This document shows, piece after piece, positions 15,604 to 24,400 of a stretch of 61,700 nt of DNA; the first letter of the stretch is position 1; every line of letters begins with the position of its first letter. A program made the translations under genes and the position numbers. Below the pieces are notes generated by a model that worked only from the letters and a program-made list of their open reading frames with translations, was not told where the DNA came from and did no database searches. Source of the DNA: a virus; the IMG/VR virus record IMGVR_UViG_3300021131_000006, positions 1-61,700 of that record. One strand, written 5' to 3'.

Positions 15604-16758
15604 ATGAGCAATGAACTTTTACAAAAAGTAATTGACACAACAAACCTTGGAACTTCAGGTTCTGATCTATCAGGTGACGGACGTACCCATTCAGGTACAG
15701 GTCTTCTATACCCAGATCAGGCTAACAGATTCCTAGATTACATGTGGGATGCTACGATTCTCGCTAAGGCGGCCCGTACAATTCGCATGCGTTCAAACAC
15801 AACTGAGATTGATCGTGTTTCTGTAGGACAGAGACTGATGACAGTTGCAGCAGAAGAGAACCCTCGTGACTACGTTAACGCAGCAGGAGATCAGTTCACT
15901 ACAGCAGGTGCAACATTTTCTAAGATTTCTCTAACAACTCGCAAGCTTCGTCTTGATTGGGAGCTCTCAGCAGAGGCTCTTGAAGACAATCTTGAGGGAC
16001 CAGATCTCGAAGATCATATCGCCCGCTTGATGGCAACACAGGCAGGTAACGACATCGAAGATACTCTTATCAACGGTACTGGATCAGGCAGCGGACTTAT
16101 GTCAGCATTTGTCGGATTCAGAGCTAACGCTCTAGCAAACGCACACGTTGTTGATGGTAACGCACAGGGACTTGACAAAGCTGTTTTTAATACAGCAATT
16201 AAGACCTTGCCACGTAAGTACAAGCAGCGTCGCAATCAGCTTCGTTTCTTCGTAGGATCAAACTTAGTTCAGGATTATCTATATAATCTTACAGCTAACG
16301 CTGGTTCTGTGAATCCATGGGATATCGCTTCTGGCGTAATCCGTGGTGACGTAGTTGCTAACGATGGTGGTCCTGGTACCACTACACCGTTTGCTTTCGG
16401 TATCCCAGTAATCAACGTTCCTCTTATGGATGAAACTCGTGATTCAACTGGTAAGGCATATGGCGACTCAGGCTACGATGCAACTTCAGGTCTCTTTGGT
16501 GATGTCCACTTGACATTCCCACAGAACTTTATCGTTGGTATCAAGCGTGACGTTGTTGTTTACCGTCTCTTCCAGCCAAAGAAAGACACAATTGAATATA
16601 CACTATTCATTCGTGTTGGCTGCGCTTTCGAGAACTACGATGCACATGTTATCGTCAAGAATGTTAAGGTCTCAGGAACCCAGTTCGGTTCACTTGGATC
16701 AGTAACACACGGTTCACTAGTATCTAATGCAGATACACATACACGTGGTACATTCTAA
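15604..16758 (+). CDS. Major capsid protein (HK97 fold)
   Basis: 384 residues. Typical features are an N-terminal LYPDQANRFLDYMWDATILAKAARTIRM segment, RKLRLDWELSAEALEDN and LINGTGSGSG (E-loop/spine-helix region), and a C-terminal A-domain with VYRLFQPKKDTIEYTLFIRVG. It follows protease/scaffold and is followed by a strong terminator. Codon use differs from most neighbours: CGT/CGC for Arg and CTT/CTC for Leu rather than AGA and TTA, as expected for a very highly expressed gene. No separate N-terminal delta domain is present, consistent with a separate scaffold. Confidence 0.93.
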   Translation: MSNELLQKVIDTTNLGTSGSDLSGDGRTHSGTGLLYPDQANRFLDYMWDATILAKAARTIRMRSNTTEIDRVSVGQRLMTVAAEENPRDYVNAAGDQFTTAGATFSKISLTTRKLRLDWELSAEALEDNLEGPDLEDHIARLMATQAGNDIEDTLINGTGSGSGLMSAFVGFRANALANAHVVDGNAQGLDKAVFNTAIKTLPRKYKQRRNQLRFFVGSNLVQDYLYNLTANAGSVNPWDIASGVIRGDVVANDGGPGTTTPFAFGIPVINVPLMDETRDSTGKAYGDSGYDATSGLFGDVHLTFPQNFIVGIKRDVVVYRLFQPKKDTIEYTLFIRVGCAFENYDAHVIVKNVKVSGTQFGSLGSVTHGSLVSNADTHTRGTF

Positions 16759-16785
16759 TCTAACCTATTAAAGGTGCAAATAAGC

Positions 16786-16818
16786 GGGGAGGACTTAAAA
16801 TCCTCCCCCTTATACTTT
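16786..16818 (+). terminator. Rho-independent terminator after capsid gene
   Basis: GGGGAGGA (16786-16793) pairs perfectly with TCCTCCCC (16801-16808) around a 7-nt loop, followed by a T-rich run CTTATACTTT. It lies 27 nt after the capsid stop. Confidence 0.9.
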
Positions 16819-16828
16819 ATATAATAGA

Positions 16829-16837
16829 TGGTATAAT
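16829..16837 (+). promoter_or_regulatory. Extended -10 promoter TGGTATAAT
   Basis: Follows the capsid terminator by about 10 nt. A second TATATAAT sits just upstream. It would restart transcription of the connector genes at a lower level after the capsid transcript ends. Confidence 0.6.
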
Positions 16838-16861
16838 AGATACGACATGAGAGGAAAAGAT

Positions 16862-17248
16862 ATGTCATTTGATACATTAAAAATTACAGAATTAAAAAAG
16901 GTAGCAGAAACCTTTGGCGTAGAATTGCCAGAAAAAGCTACAAAGCAATCAATTCTTTTAGAACTTGAAGATAATGGAATTTCATACGATATGTATGCAA
17001 AGTTTAATGGTACAGAAAAAGTAGAAATTGAACAACCAGTAAAAGAAAAGAAAGTTAAGCTTGATAAAGCTAAGACTATTTTAGTAAGAATGGATAAGGC
17101 TAATCCATCTTATACTGTTTACGGATATACCTTTACTCAGGAACATCCATTTGTAGCCATGACAGAAGACGACGCTACAAAGATTTTTGACCATGAGCCA
17201 GGCTTTAGACCAGCAACTCCTAGAGAAGCTCAGGAGTTTTATAATTAA
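16862..17248 (+). CDS. Head-associated protein with SAP/HeH-like N-terminus
   Basis: 128 residues from ATG 16862, with AGAGGAAAAG upstream; ATG 16847 lies too close to the promoter and has no SD. Residues ~4-35 (LKITELKKVAETFGVELPEKATKQSILLEL) follow the helix-extended-helix pattern of Rho-N/SAP/HeH domains, often found in small phage head proteins near the capsid gene. The C-terminal half contains YTVYGYTFTQEHPFVAM and is compact. It probably binds nucleic acid or decorates the head; the exact role is unknown. Confidence 0.65.
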   Translation: MSFDTLKITELKKVAETFGVELPEKATKQSILLELEDNGISYDMYAKFNGTEKVEIEQPVKEKKVKLDKAKTILVRMDKANPSYTVYGYTFTQEHPFVAMTEDDATKIFDHEPGFRPATPREAQEFYN

Positions 17249-17261
17249 ATAGGGGGCTTAA

Positions 17262-18212
17262 ATGCATCAGATAATACGTGGTACCACAGCAACAGCAGAA
17301 CTTGAGATATACTACAAAAAAGAGCTATGTAATGCAGATGGCGATGTCCATGTTGTTATAGTTGATGCAGACTACCCAGATAGAGTACTATTGCCATCTA
17401 CGTTGGCATATAACGATCCAGAAATAGGGAAGTATACAATAGACCTTAACGGTATTGTAACTTCCCTAAATCGTGTTATAAAGGTTACATGGAGCTATAC
17501 AACCCATGGACAAGCAACCTATCAAGAAGATTTTTATGAGGTGTATACTCCGTATGCTTCATTGGCAGATATAATAGAATATTATGGTTTTGGCACCCGC
17601 CCATCTGATCTTAACTATAAATCAGAAGAAGAGATTCAAGCAGCAGAGTTTATTGCACGTATGCAGATAGAAACTTACGCAGGCCAAACATTTGGTCGTG
17701 GGTGGGGAGATCAAGAAATATTTGGTAATGGATCAGATGCTTTAGAGCTTGTAGAGAGAATGCTTGAAATAGGTCAACTATACGAAAATGGCACTTTAAC
17801 GATAGATTATACTACGGATCCAATAGTAAATAAATTTGGATTTGATATAGAGTTAACTCCAACATATCGTGCTATTCGTATTATTAATAAAGATTATCAA
17901 AATATAATTGCTTATGATAGCTCATTTAATGTAACTTCAGAATATTCTGGAAGTTTTAAGGCTGGATATAGATATAGAGTTTATGGCGAAAAAGGTTGGC
18001 CTTATGTCCCACAAGATGTTAGAAGATGTACAGTCTTATTAGCAGGAGATTATCTTTCTAGAGACTCTGAGTGGAGACAAAAATACCTTAATAAAGTTCA
18101 ACTAGGCGACATTAATTTCCAACTTGATTCTGGTGCATTTACTGGAACTGGAAATGTTATTGTGGACCAGATCCTAGATCAATATAGAAATACTGGGATA
18201 GTGATTATATAA
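17262..18212 (+). CDS. Head-tail connector (adaptor) protein
   Basis: 316 residues. The middle part, EIQAAEFIARMQIETYAGQTFGRGWGDQEIFGNGSDAL, is characteristic of gp6/gp15-like adaptors, which form a ring below the portal. The N-terminal ~100 residues are an extra beta-rich domain (RGTTATAELEIYY...). The C-terminal helix region ends VIVDQILDQYRNTG. Position three genes after the portal supports the role. It ends in an ATAATG overlap with the next gene. Confidence 0.75.
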   Translation: MHQIIRGTTATAELEIYYKKELCNADGDVHVVIVDADYPDRVLLPSTLAYNDPEIGKYTIDLNGIVTSLNRVIKVTWSYTTHGQATYQEDFYEVYTPYASLADIIEYYGFGTRPSDLNYKSEEEIQAAEFIARMQIETYAGQTFGRGWGDQEIFGNGSDALELVERMLEIGQLYENGTLTIDYTTDPIVNKFGFDIELTPTYRAIRIINKDYQNIIAYDSSFNVTSEYSGSFKAGYRYRVYGEKGWPYVPQDVRRCTVLLAGDYLSRDSEWRQKYLNKVQLGDINFQLDSGAFTGTGNVIVDQILDQYRNTGIVII

Positions 18213-18661
18213 TGTCTGTATCATTAGTTGGCAGCATAATGAATATGACAGCTGATATATTAGTTCAGCAAAATAAACAATCTGAAACTAGCGGTGTTAT
18301 AACTAGAGAATGGGTTTATGAAGAAACTATTCGTTGCAAGATATCACCAATTAAATCTTCTGGCGCATCTGTGCGTGGGGATGGAAAAAAATTTGATGTT
18401 GGTAAAAATAATGAATATATAGAAAGTATAGAATTAAAAATGAAGTGCTTAAAACCTATTTCAAAGCGTTCAAGAATATCTGGTATAAAATCTAATGATG
18501 GTCAATCGGTATATACAGAAATTGATAGATACGATAATCCAGATACAACATTTGATGTTGTAGGTTCACATGCAGTTTTAGATCCATTTGGCAAAGTTTC
18601 ACATTACGAAATAACATTGCAAAGGGTACGTGTCCAAAATGATAACACTCAAAGCAAGTGA
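18212..18661 (+). CDS. Head closure (stopper)-like protein
   Basis: 149 residues, mostly beta, with an ITREWVYEETIRCKISPI segment and YEITLQRVRVQ at the C-terminus. Small beta-barrel proteins in this position close the portal channel (SPP1 gp16/HK97 gp7 class). Assigned mainly by order and size. Confidence 0.6.
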   Translation: MSVSLVGSIMNMTADILVQQNKQSETSGVITREWVYEETIRCKISPIKSSGASVRGDGKKFDVGKNNEYIESIELKMKCLKPISKRSRISGIKSNDGQSVYTEIDRYDNPDTTFDVVGSHAVLDPFGKVSHYEITLQRVRVQNDNTQSK

Positions 18662-19364
18662 TTTCAGTATAACTGATATAGAAACAGAACTTGATTTAAA
18701 AATAGGCGGAATAAAAGCTTTATCTTCCCCAAGAGTTTTAACTGCTTTAGGCGATGCTATATTTACATTAAGTGCAAAAGCATTTGTAAAAGCTATGAAT
18801 ATGCAAGCAAAAGCAACTCCAAAAAAATATCATCACGTATATGAATGGAATAAAACTGGATTAGAATCTGGAAGGCTTTTTTTCTTATATAAAGAATCTT
18901 CAAGAGGTGGATCGTTAAGAATTAAAACTGGATTCATACAATCAAGAAAAAATGTTCCAATTGCTCCTGAACTAATGATTCCAGGAAAAACAGGAAAATC
19001 AGTTGCATCAAAATATGTTTTTAGAGATAAAGCAAATGTTATGGAATCTGGTTCTCCAGTCATATATAGAACTTCTAAAAATATACCACTTCCAGATAAC
19101 GGCTCAATAAGATTTGTAGCAGCAGGCACTATAATAAAAAATTATAATCCTGGTGGTAAAGAAGTAAAAGGTTCATTTGAGCATTTCTTTAAATTGTGGT
19201 ATTCTACAAAAGTTAATTCAATTATCTCTTCATCTGGAATTATTCAGGCAATAGATAATGAAACTGCAAAAGTTTTAGATCAAAAAAAGGCGGGGCCAGC
19301 ACAAGTTACTACCGCCGTAGTTAATCTATTAAGACAGTATTCAAGAGAGGTAGAGGTAGTATGA
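18639..19364 (+). CDS. Neck/tail-completion protein
   Basis: 241 residues from ATG 18639; GTG 18630 is possible but too near the AAAGGG at 18621. It overlaps the stopper gene by 23 nt. The N-terminus is helical; the middle has RIKTGFIQSRKNVPIAPELMIPG and a basic segment. Position between stopper and tail terminator suggests a neck or minor head protein; the exact type is not resolved. Confidence 0.6.
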   Translation: MITLKASDFSITDIETELDLKIGGIKALSSPRVLTALGDAIFTLSAKAFVKAMNMQAKATPKKYHHVYEWNKTGLESGRLFFLYKESSRGGSLRIKTGFIQSRKNVPIAPELMIPGKTGKSVASKYVFRDKANVMESGSPVIYRTSKNIPLPDNGSIRFVAAGTIIKNYNPGGKEVKGSFEHFFKLWYSTKVNSIISSSGIIQAIDNETAKVLDQKKAGPAQVTTAVVNLLRQYSREVEVV

Positions 19365-19867
19365 CAAATTACAATAGCCAGGCTTCAGCAGATATAAGAA
19401 AATATATTTGGTATAGCATAAAAGAAGCAGATCTTCTTAATGAGAATGATTATTATGTTGATAATATGGCAGATCCTCTTGTTCCGATAGTACCTGCTCA
19501 ACAGGTCCCAGAATTTAATAATAGCCTTCCAGGACGCACTTATATGCTTTATGACTTTGATCTAAAGCAAATCCCAGTCCAATGGTGGATGTCAGAAGAA
19601 TCTTTTACTCTTACAGTAATATCTCAAAATTATGAGGTAATTAATCAGATAACTAACCTGATCCAAGACCTTTTTAGAAGGTATGATGAAAGTGCAGTAG
19701 ATCTAAATAAATACTTAGGCGGAAATACAGATTTTATATATCATCATATTATGATTGACTCAGTATTCTCCCCAGAACCATTTGGGACTGAGGGAGGATA
19801 TCAAGTGGGAAGCGTAGTATTCTCATATAATTATTCAAGAAAAACAGACTCAAAAGGTAGGTTCTAA
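19361..19867 (+). CDS. Tail terminator-like protein
   Basis: 168 residues, ATGA overlap with the preceding gene. The fold pattern (N-terminal helix SADIRKYIWYSIKEADL, central VQWWMSEESFTLTVISQNYEVINQITNLIQDLFRR, terminal beta hairpin VGSVVFSYNYSRK) resembles lambda gpU/SPP1 gp17-like terminators, which cap the tail tube and join it to the head. It directly precedes the tail tube gene. Confidence 0.65.
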   Translation: MTNYNSQASADIRKYIWYSIKEADLLNENDYYVDNMADPLVPIVPAQQVPEFNNSLPGRTYMLYDFDLKQIPVQWWMSEESFTLTVISQNYEVINQITNLIQDLFRRYDESAVDLNKYLGGNTDFIYHHIMIDSVFSPEPFGTEGGYQVGSVVFSYNYSRKTDSKGRF

Positions 19868-19956
19868 ATTCGTATTATAAGTCTAATATGTTATTATTAG
19901 ACCAAGAGGAAGATTTAAGCCAAACTTTAAAAAAAATAAGGTGGTGAAATAAAAAA
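19868..19956 (+). promoter_or_regulatory. Leader of the major tail protein gene
   Basis: This 89-bp gap holds a small hairpin, GTCTAAT (19881-19887) with ATTAGAC (19896-19902), and then the strong leader AAGGTGGTGAAATAAAAAA (19939-19956). The latter is nearly identical to the capsid leader. A TATTATAAG at about 19874 could be a promoter but is not convincing. Confidence 0.6.
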
Positions 19957-20682
19957 ATGGCAGCAAATGTAAAAAACGTAATTGTTGGTGCAGCACAGGT
20001 ATTCGTATCTACAGGCACTAACGCAAATCGTCCACAGACAACAATTGACAACTCAGGCTTAGCTTGGGGTGCTCAGAAAGCAGCTGGATACCTAGATGGC
20101 TCTTCAAATTGGAGAGACGTTGGATATACAAACACTGGTCTTGAGGTTTCATACGAGCCAGGTTATGGTGAAGTTACTGTTGATCAACTTTTGGACGCAG
20201 CTAGACTTTTCAAGCAGACTGTTAAGGTCATGCTTAAGACAGAACTCACAGAGGGTACTCTTGAAAACGTACACTTAGTATTCGGTCAGTCAGATCCTGT
20301 AGTTACCTATAGTGGTTCAACAGGTCAGTCCGATGCAGTATTCACAGCAGCATCAAATGCAACCGCTGGTTACAAGAACGCAACACTTAATCTTGCAGCA
20401 GGTGCTCTTGGTGATGCTCCAGTAGAGCGTTCTATAGTCGCAGTTGGACAAGCTCCAGCTAACCTTGGAACAGAGGCTTCTCCAGTAGATGCTTCAACTC
20501 TTGGAAAAGAGCGTGTATATGTTGCACGTCGTGTAGTACAGGTTGAGACCACTGCTCACGCATTAAAGCGTGACGGTGCAACTGTATTCCCAGTTCAGTT
20601 CCGATGCTTACCAGATGATAAAGATATGTACGATGGCGCAGAATATGGCGTTATCATTGACAGAGTTTACTCATCTCTCTAA
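19957..20682 (+). CDS. Major tail protein (tail tube)
   Basis: 241 residues. It begins MAANVKNVIVGAAQVFVS and has the pattern LEVSYEPGYGEVTVDQLLDAARLFKQTVKVMLKTELTE, typical of siphovirus tail tube proteins, with a beta-rich C-terminus (FPVQFRCLPDDKDMYDGAEYG). Codon use is strongly biased as in the capsid gene (CGT, CTT, AAG), and the same leader precedes it. It is followed by a terminator and then the tail chaperone genes, the canonical order. Confidence 0.88.
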   Translation: MAANVKNVIVGAAQVFVSTGTNANRPQTTIDNSGLAWGAQKAAGYLDGSSNWRDVGYTNTGLEVSYEPGYGEVTVDQLLDAARLFKQTVKVMLKTELTEGTLENVHLVFGQSDPVVTYSGSTGQSDAVFTAASNATAGYKNATLNLAAGALGDAPVERSIVAVGQAPANLGTEASPVDASTLGKERVYVARRVVQVETTAHALKRDGATVFPVQFRCLPDDKDMYDGAEYGVIIDRVYSSL

Positions 20683-20702
20683 AACTTAATATAGACAATT
20701 AA

Positions 20703-20738
20703 TAAATGTCCCCCACTAAAAGGGGGGCATTTATGTTT
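20703..20738 (+). terminator. Rho-independent terminator after tail tube gene
   Basis: AAATGTCCCCC (20704-20714) pairs with GGGGGGCATTT (20722-20732) around ACTAAAA, one G-T pair, followed by ATGTTTTA. It begins 21 nt after the tail tube stop. Confidence 0.88.
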
Positions 20739-20751
20739 TAAATAAGCATTT

Positions 20752-20760
20752 TGATATAAT
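20752..20760 (+). promoter_or_regulatory. Extended -10 promoter TGATATAAT
   Basis: It lies 14 nt after the terminator and 26 nt before the chaperone ATG, whose SD is AAGGAG. It would drive the chaperone and tape measure genes. Confidence 0.6.
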
Positions 20761-20786
20761 TTGTATAAGGTAACTAAGGAGAATAA

Positions 20787-21128
20787 ATGCCAACAACAGT
20801 ATATGACACACTTGAGATTAAGTTGTCAAACGGTACAGTAATTACAGTACAACCACTAAAAATAAATAAATTAAAAAAATTTTTGCAAGCTATCAAGCCA
20901 ATTCAAGACGGCACAGCAGACACAGATGAAAAAGCAATGGATGTCTTTATTGCTGCTGGTATGATTTGCATGGAGCAGTTTGCTCCCGAGTTTGCAACTG
21001 ATAAAGATCTTTTTGAAGATAATTTTGAAACTCCAACACTTATGAAAATTCTTGAAATAGCAGGTGGTTTGAAGTTGAACAATGACGACCCAAACTTCCA
21101 AGGGGCGAATCTAGTTGGGAATCTCTAG
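20787..21128 (+). CDS. Tail assembly chaperone, short (gpG-like) form
   Basis: 113 residues, ATG after AAGGAG. It is acidic and helical, with VFIAAGMICMEQFAPEFATDKDLF and TLMKILEIAGGL, the size and composition of lambda gpG-like chaperones that coat the tape measure before tube assembly. Near its 3' end it carries a canonical -1 slippery heptamer (21089-21095), so it is also the first part of a longer fusion. Confidence 0.85.
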   Translation: MPTTVYDTLEIKLSNGTVITVQPLKINKLKKFLQAIKPIQDGTADTDEKAMDVFIAAGMICMEQFAPEFATDKDLFEDNFETPTLMKILEIAGGLKLNNDDPNFQGANLVGNL

Positions 21129-21412
21129 ATCTCGTCTCTTTAGAATCTGAAGTTTTCCTTTTAGGAATATGGAAAAACTTTGATGATTTAGAATCATCGT
21201 TATCCATGGAAGAGTTGCTAGTTACTCTTGATGCTGTCCGTAAAAAAGATATGCAAGACAAGAAATTTTTAGCAGCAATTCAAGGCGTAGACTTAGATGA
21301 AGAAGCTCAAGAAGAGGAAGACATAACCAAGATTAAAGGTTACAGAGCCCAGCAAGATGGCTTTGGAATTGGTATAGGACTTGGACATGTTGTGGAGGAT
21401 AACGCTAGTTGA
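20787..21412 (+). CDS. Tail assembly chaperone, long frameshifted (gpGT-like) form
   Basis: Product of joining 20787-21095 to 21095-21412 by a -1 shift, 208 residues. The -1 part adds 105 residues (begins LPRGESSWESLDLVSLE, then NFDDLESSLSMEELLVTLD and a Glu-rich stretch). In lambda-like phages the long form is made at a few per cent and recruits the tail tube protein to the tape measure. Its TGA overlaps the tape measure start (TTGA), as is usual. Confidence 0.82.
21089..21095 (+). other. Programmed -1 frameshift site C CCA AAC
   Basis: The zero-frame codons are CCA (21090-21092) and AAC (21093-21095), so the heptamer CCCAAAC fits X XXY YYZ exactly. The -1 frame is blocked upstream by TGA at 21083-21085, and the zero frame ends at 21128, so the shift must occur between them. 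This is the only good heptamer in that interval. Confidence 0.85.
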
Positions 21413-24400
21413 ATAATATACAGCTAAATATCGTTGCGAATGCACAGTTCCAACAGGTGTATGCAGAAGTTGCAAAGTTGAAATCAGCTTTAACAACTTT
21501 ACAGCAAACATCTGTTGGTGGTCCATTTACATCAGGTGTTCAGTCTGATATAAAAGCAGCACAGTCACAATTTGATTCTGCAGTATTATCAACACGTGCG
21601 TTTACAATTCAACAAGTAGCTATGACCGATAGTGTCGCTAAATTTGGACAGCAATTATCAAGAGGTCAATTAAGTTTACAAAATTATTATAAAATATGGC
21701 GGGATAGTGCAAAAGGCACATCAGCCGAAATTGATGCATTAGCCACATCTCAAGCAAGACTTAACAGATCAATGGCTGTTGCAGACCCATTGAAACCAGG
21801 CTATGCAAAACTAGTAACTGATATTAATGGTGTAGTTACTGCAGAAGAAAAGCTTGTATTTCAACAACAAGCATTAAATACCGCCCTTCAACAGGGAGCA
21901 ATGAAACTTGTTGATTTTGGTAAAAATACCCAATGGATGGGACGTCAATTAACAGTTGGCTTAACTATGCCACTTGCCATGTTTGGTGCAGCAGCATCTC
22001 AAGCGTATCTAAGTTTTGATAAGCAAATGACCCAAATGCTTCAAGTTTATGGAGCACACGCAGCAGTACAGTCGCAAGCAACTTTAGATTTAATCCAAAA
22101 ACAAGTTACATCTTTAGCAGATAAACTAGCACGTACTCTCGGTGTAGCAATGACAGATACCGTTACTGTCGCACAAACATTTTCATCTATTGGTCTTGAA
22201 GGACAAAATCTTATAGCAGCAACTGAAGCTACAATAAGATTGCAAAAATTAGGTAATTTGTCAGCTCAACAAGCCTCTACATCAATGGTTGCTTTACAAA
22301 ATGTATTTAAGTTGCAAGCAAATCAAATCGGAGATGCCGTTAATTTTCTTAATGCAGCAAAGCACTCCACTTCAACAACTATGCAAGATATTGTTGATGC
22401 ACTTCCACGTGTAGGTCCTATCATTCAACAGTTGGGTGGATCTTATAAAGATTTTACAACATTTTTAGTTGCATTAAAAGAATCTGGTGTTCCAGCTGCA
22501 CAAGGTGCTAACGCAATTAAATCTATGCTTGCATCAATAATTAATCCAACTACTGCAGCTCAAAAAGCATTATCAGCTTTGCATATTAATATTAAACAAA
22601 TAGTTGCAGATAATCAAGGAAATCCTATGGGAATGGTAACTGGATTACAGGCAGCTTTAAGTCAATTACCAAGCGAACAAAGATTAAAAGCTATCGAACA
22701 GGTTTTTGGTAAATTCCAGTTTGCACGTGTAACAGCTCTTATAGATAATTTAGGAAAAGCTGGATCTCAAAGTGCTAAAGTATTAGAACTTTACAACCAA
22801 TCAAATGCTCAGTTAGCTTCTGTAGCAAATCAAGAACTTCAAGTTTCTTCTTCTGGAACTCCAGCAGCACAATTCCAAAAGATGAAAGCAACATTACAAG
22901 CTGATTTGCTTCCACTTGGTCGTTCTTTCTTGCAAGCATTTACTCAAATTGGAAATGCAGTAGACCATATTTATAATGCAATAAAAGGTATAGCAAATAT
23001 GATGGGCCCAGTTGCTGGAATTTTAGGTAAAGTTTTTGGCACTGGTTTTGCTGGCTTAATAATAATTGGTCCAGTTATAATGCTTGTTGGTTTGTTTGCA
23101 AACTTAATAGGTAATATTCTTAGAGGTGCAAATTCTATAAGAATGTTTAGGCAAGGAATGCAGGAAGCATTACCTACTCAAAATGCATTTATGGCGGGCA
23201 TTAAAGGAATGCGTAACTTCTATCAAGAACTTGATGCAGCAGAAATTGCAGCAAGAAATCAGATGGAACTTATGCCAGAAGCCATTACTACAAACGCTAA
23301 AGCTTTTGAAATATTAAGAACTGAAATTGCTAAATTAACAGATCAATTTAGATTGTTAGCTCAAGCTCAAAATGCCTCTATGAGTAGTGGTTTATTATCT
23401 TCTATTGGAACTGTATTACCTAAAGAAGGTGCGACACTACTTAAAATTGTACCAAAGAAAAATGGCGGAATGCTTCCAGGATTTAATGACGGAGGAGCAA
23501 TTTATGATCCTTCTGTGCATGGATCTGTTGTTCCAGGACCTTCTCATATAAATTATGATTCAGTTTTAGCAAGTGTACCAGTTGGAGGCTTTGTATTAAA
23601 TAAAAAAGCAAGTCAAAAAAATCCAGGACTATCAACACTGCCTAAATTTGCTACTGGAGGAAGAATGCTTGCCATGCTTACCCCAGGAGAAACAGTATTT
23701 GATCCATTAACAACTGCAGCAAATTATGATTTGTTAAATAGTGCAAACAGTGGAAATAAAATTGGCGGTTCAATTAGTTCTGGTCAATCAATGTATGGAT
23801 CTGTTGCACAAGAAACTGCAGATGCAGTAAGAAGAGCAGTTAGAAATGGTACTTTATCAACAGTTCAAGCAGATAGAATGTTACCAGGAGAGCTATCCCC
23901 GATACCGCCTTTGGGAAGAACTGATATATCTAAATTACAAAAAGCTCATATAACTGAAGATTTAAGTGGAATGATGATTTATTTGCCAGAACATTTAAAT
24001 AAAAAAATGAACAGTGCAAATAATGGCGTAACTGGTAACGAAGTAGCAGACGCATTAGAGCAGATGTTAAAAGATAATGTTAATCCAAATGCACTTATGA
24101 TTGAGAATGCTGCAATGTTAGGTGGAGATCCAGCAGCAGCAAAAGAACAATTAAGTCATGCTTTATCTGATTTAATAAAATCATTAAGATCTCAAGGAAC
24201 ACATGTTTTTGGAGGTAAGGATAATGTTGGAGGATTTGAAAGATTTGCTTATTCAAAGTATATACAGAGACTTAGACAAATTCCTTTACCTCCAGTAAAT
24301 GGAAGACCAAATAATCTTTTTGATGCATTAAAAGAAATGAAGTCTTTAAGATCTTCTCCTATATTAACTCAGCAGGATGCAATAGACCAAGGTATATTAA

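Noticed and set aside
21206-21412. 68-aa independent gene after the tail chaperone
   Set aside because: It is the 3' part of the -1 frameshift product; the frame is open back to the slippery site and the ATG has no SD.
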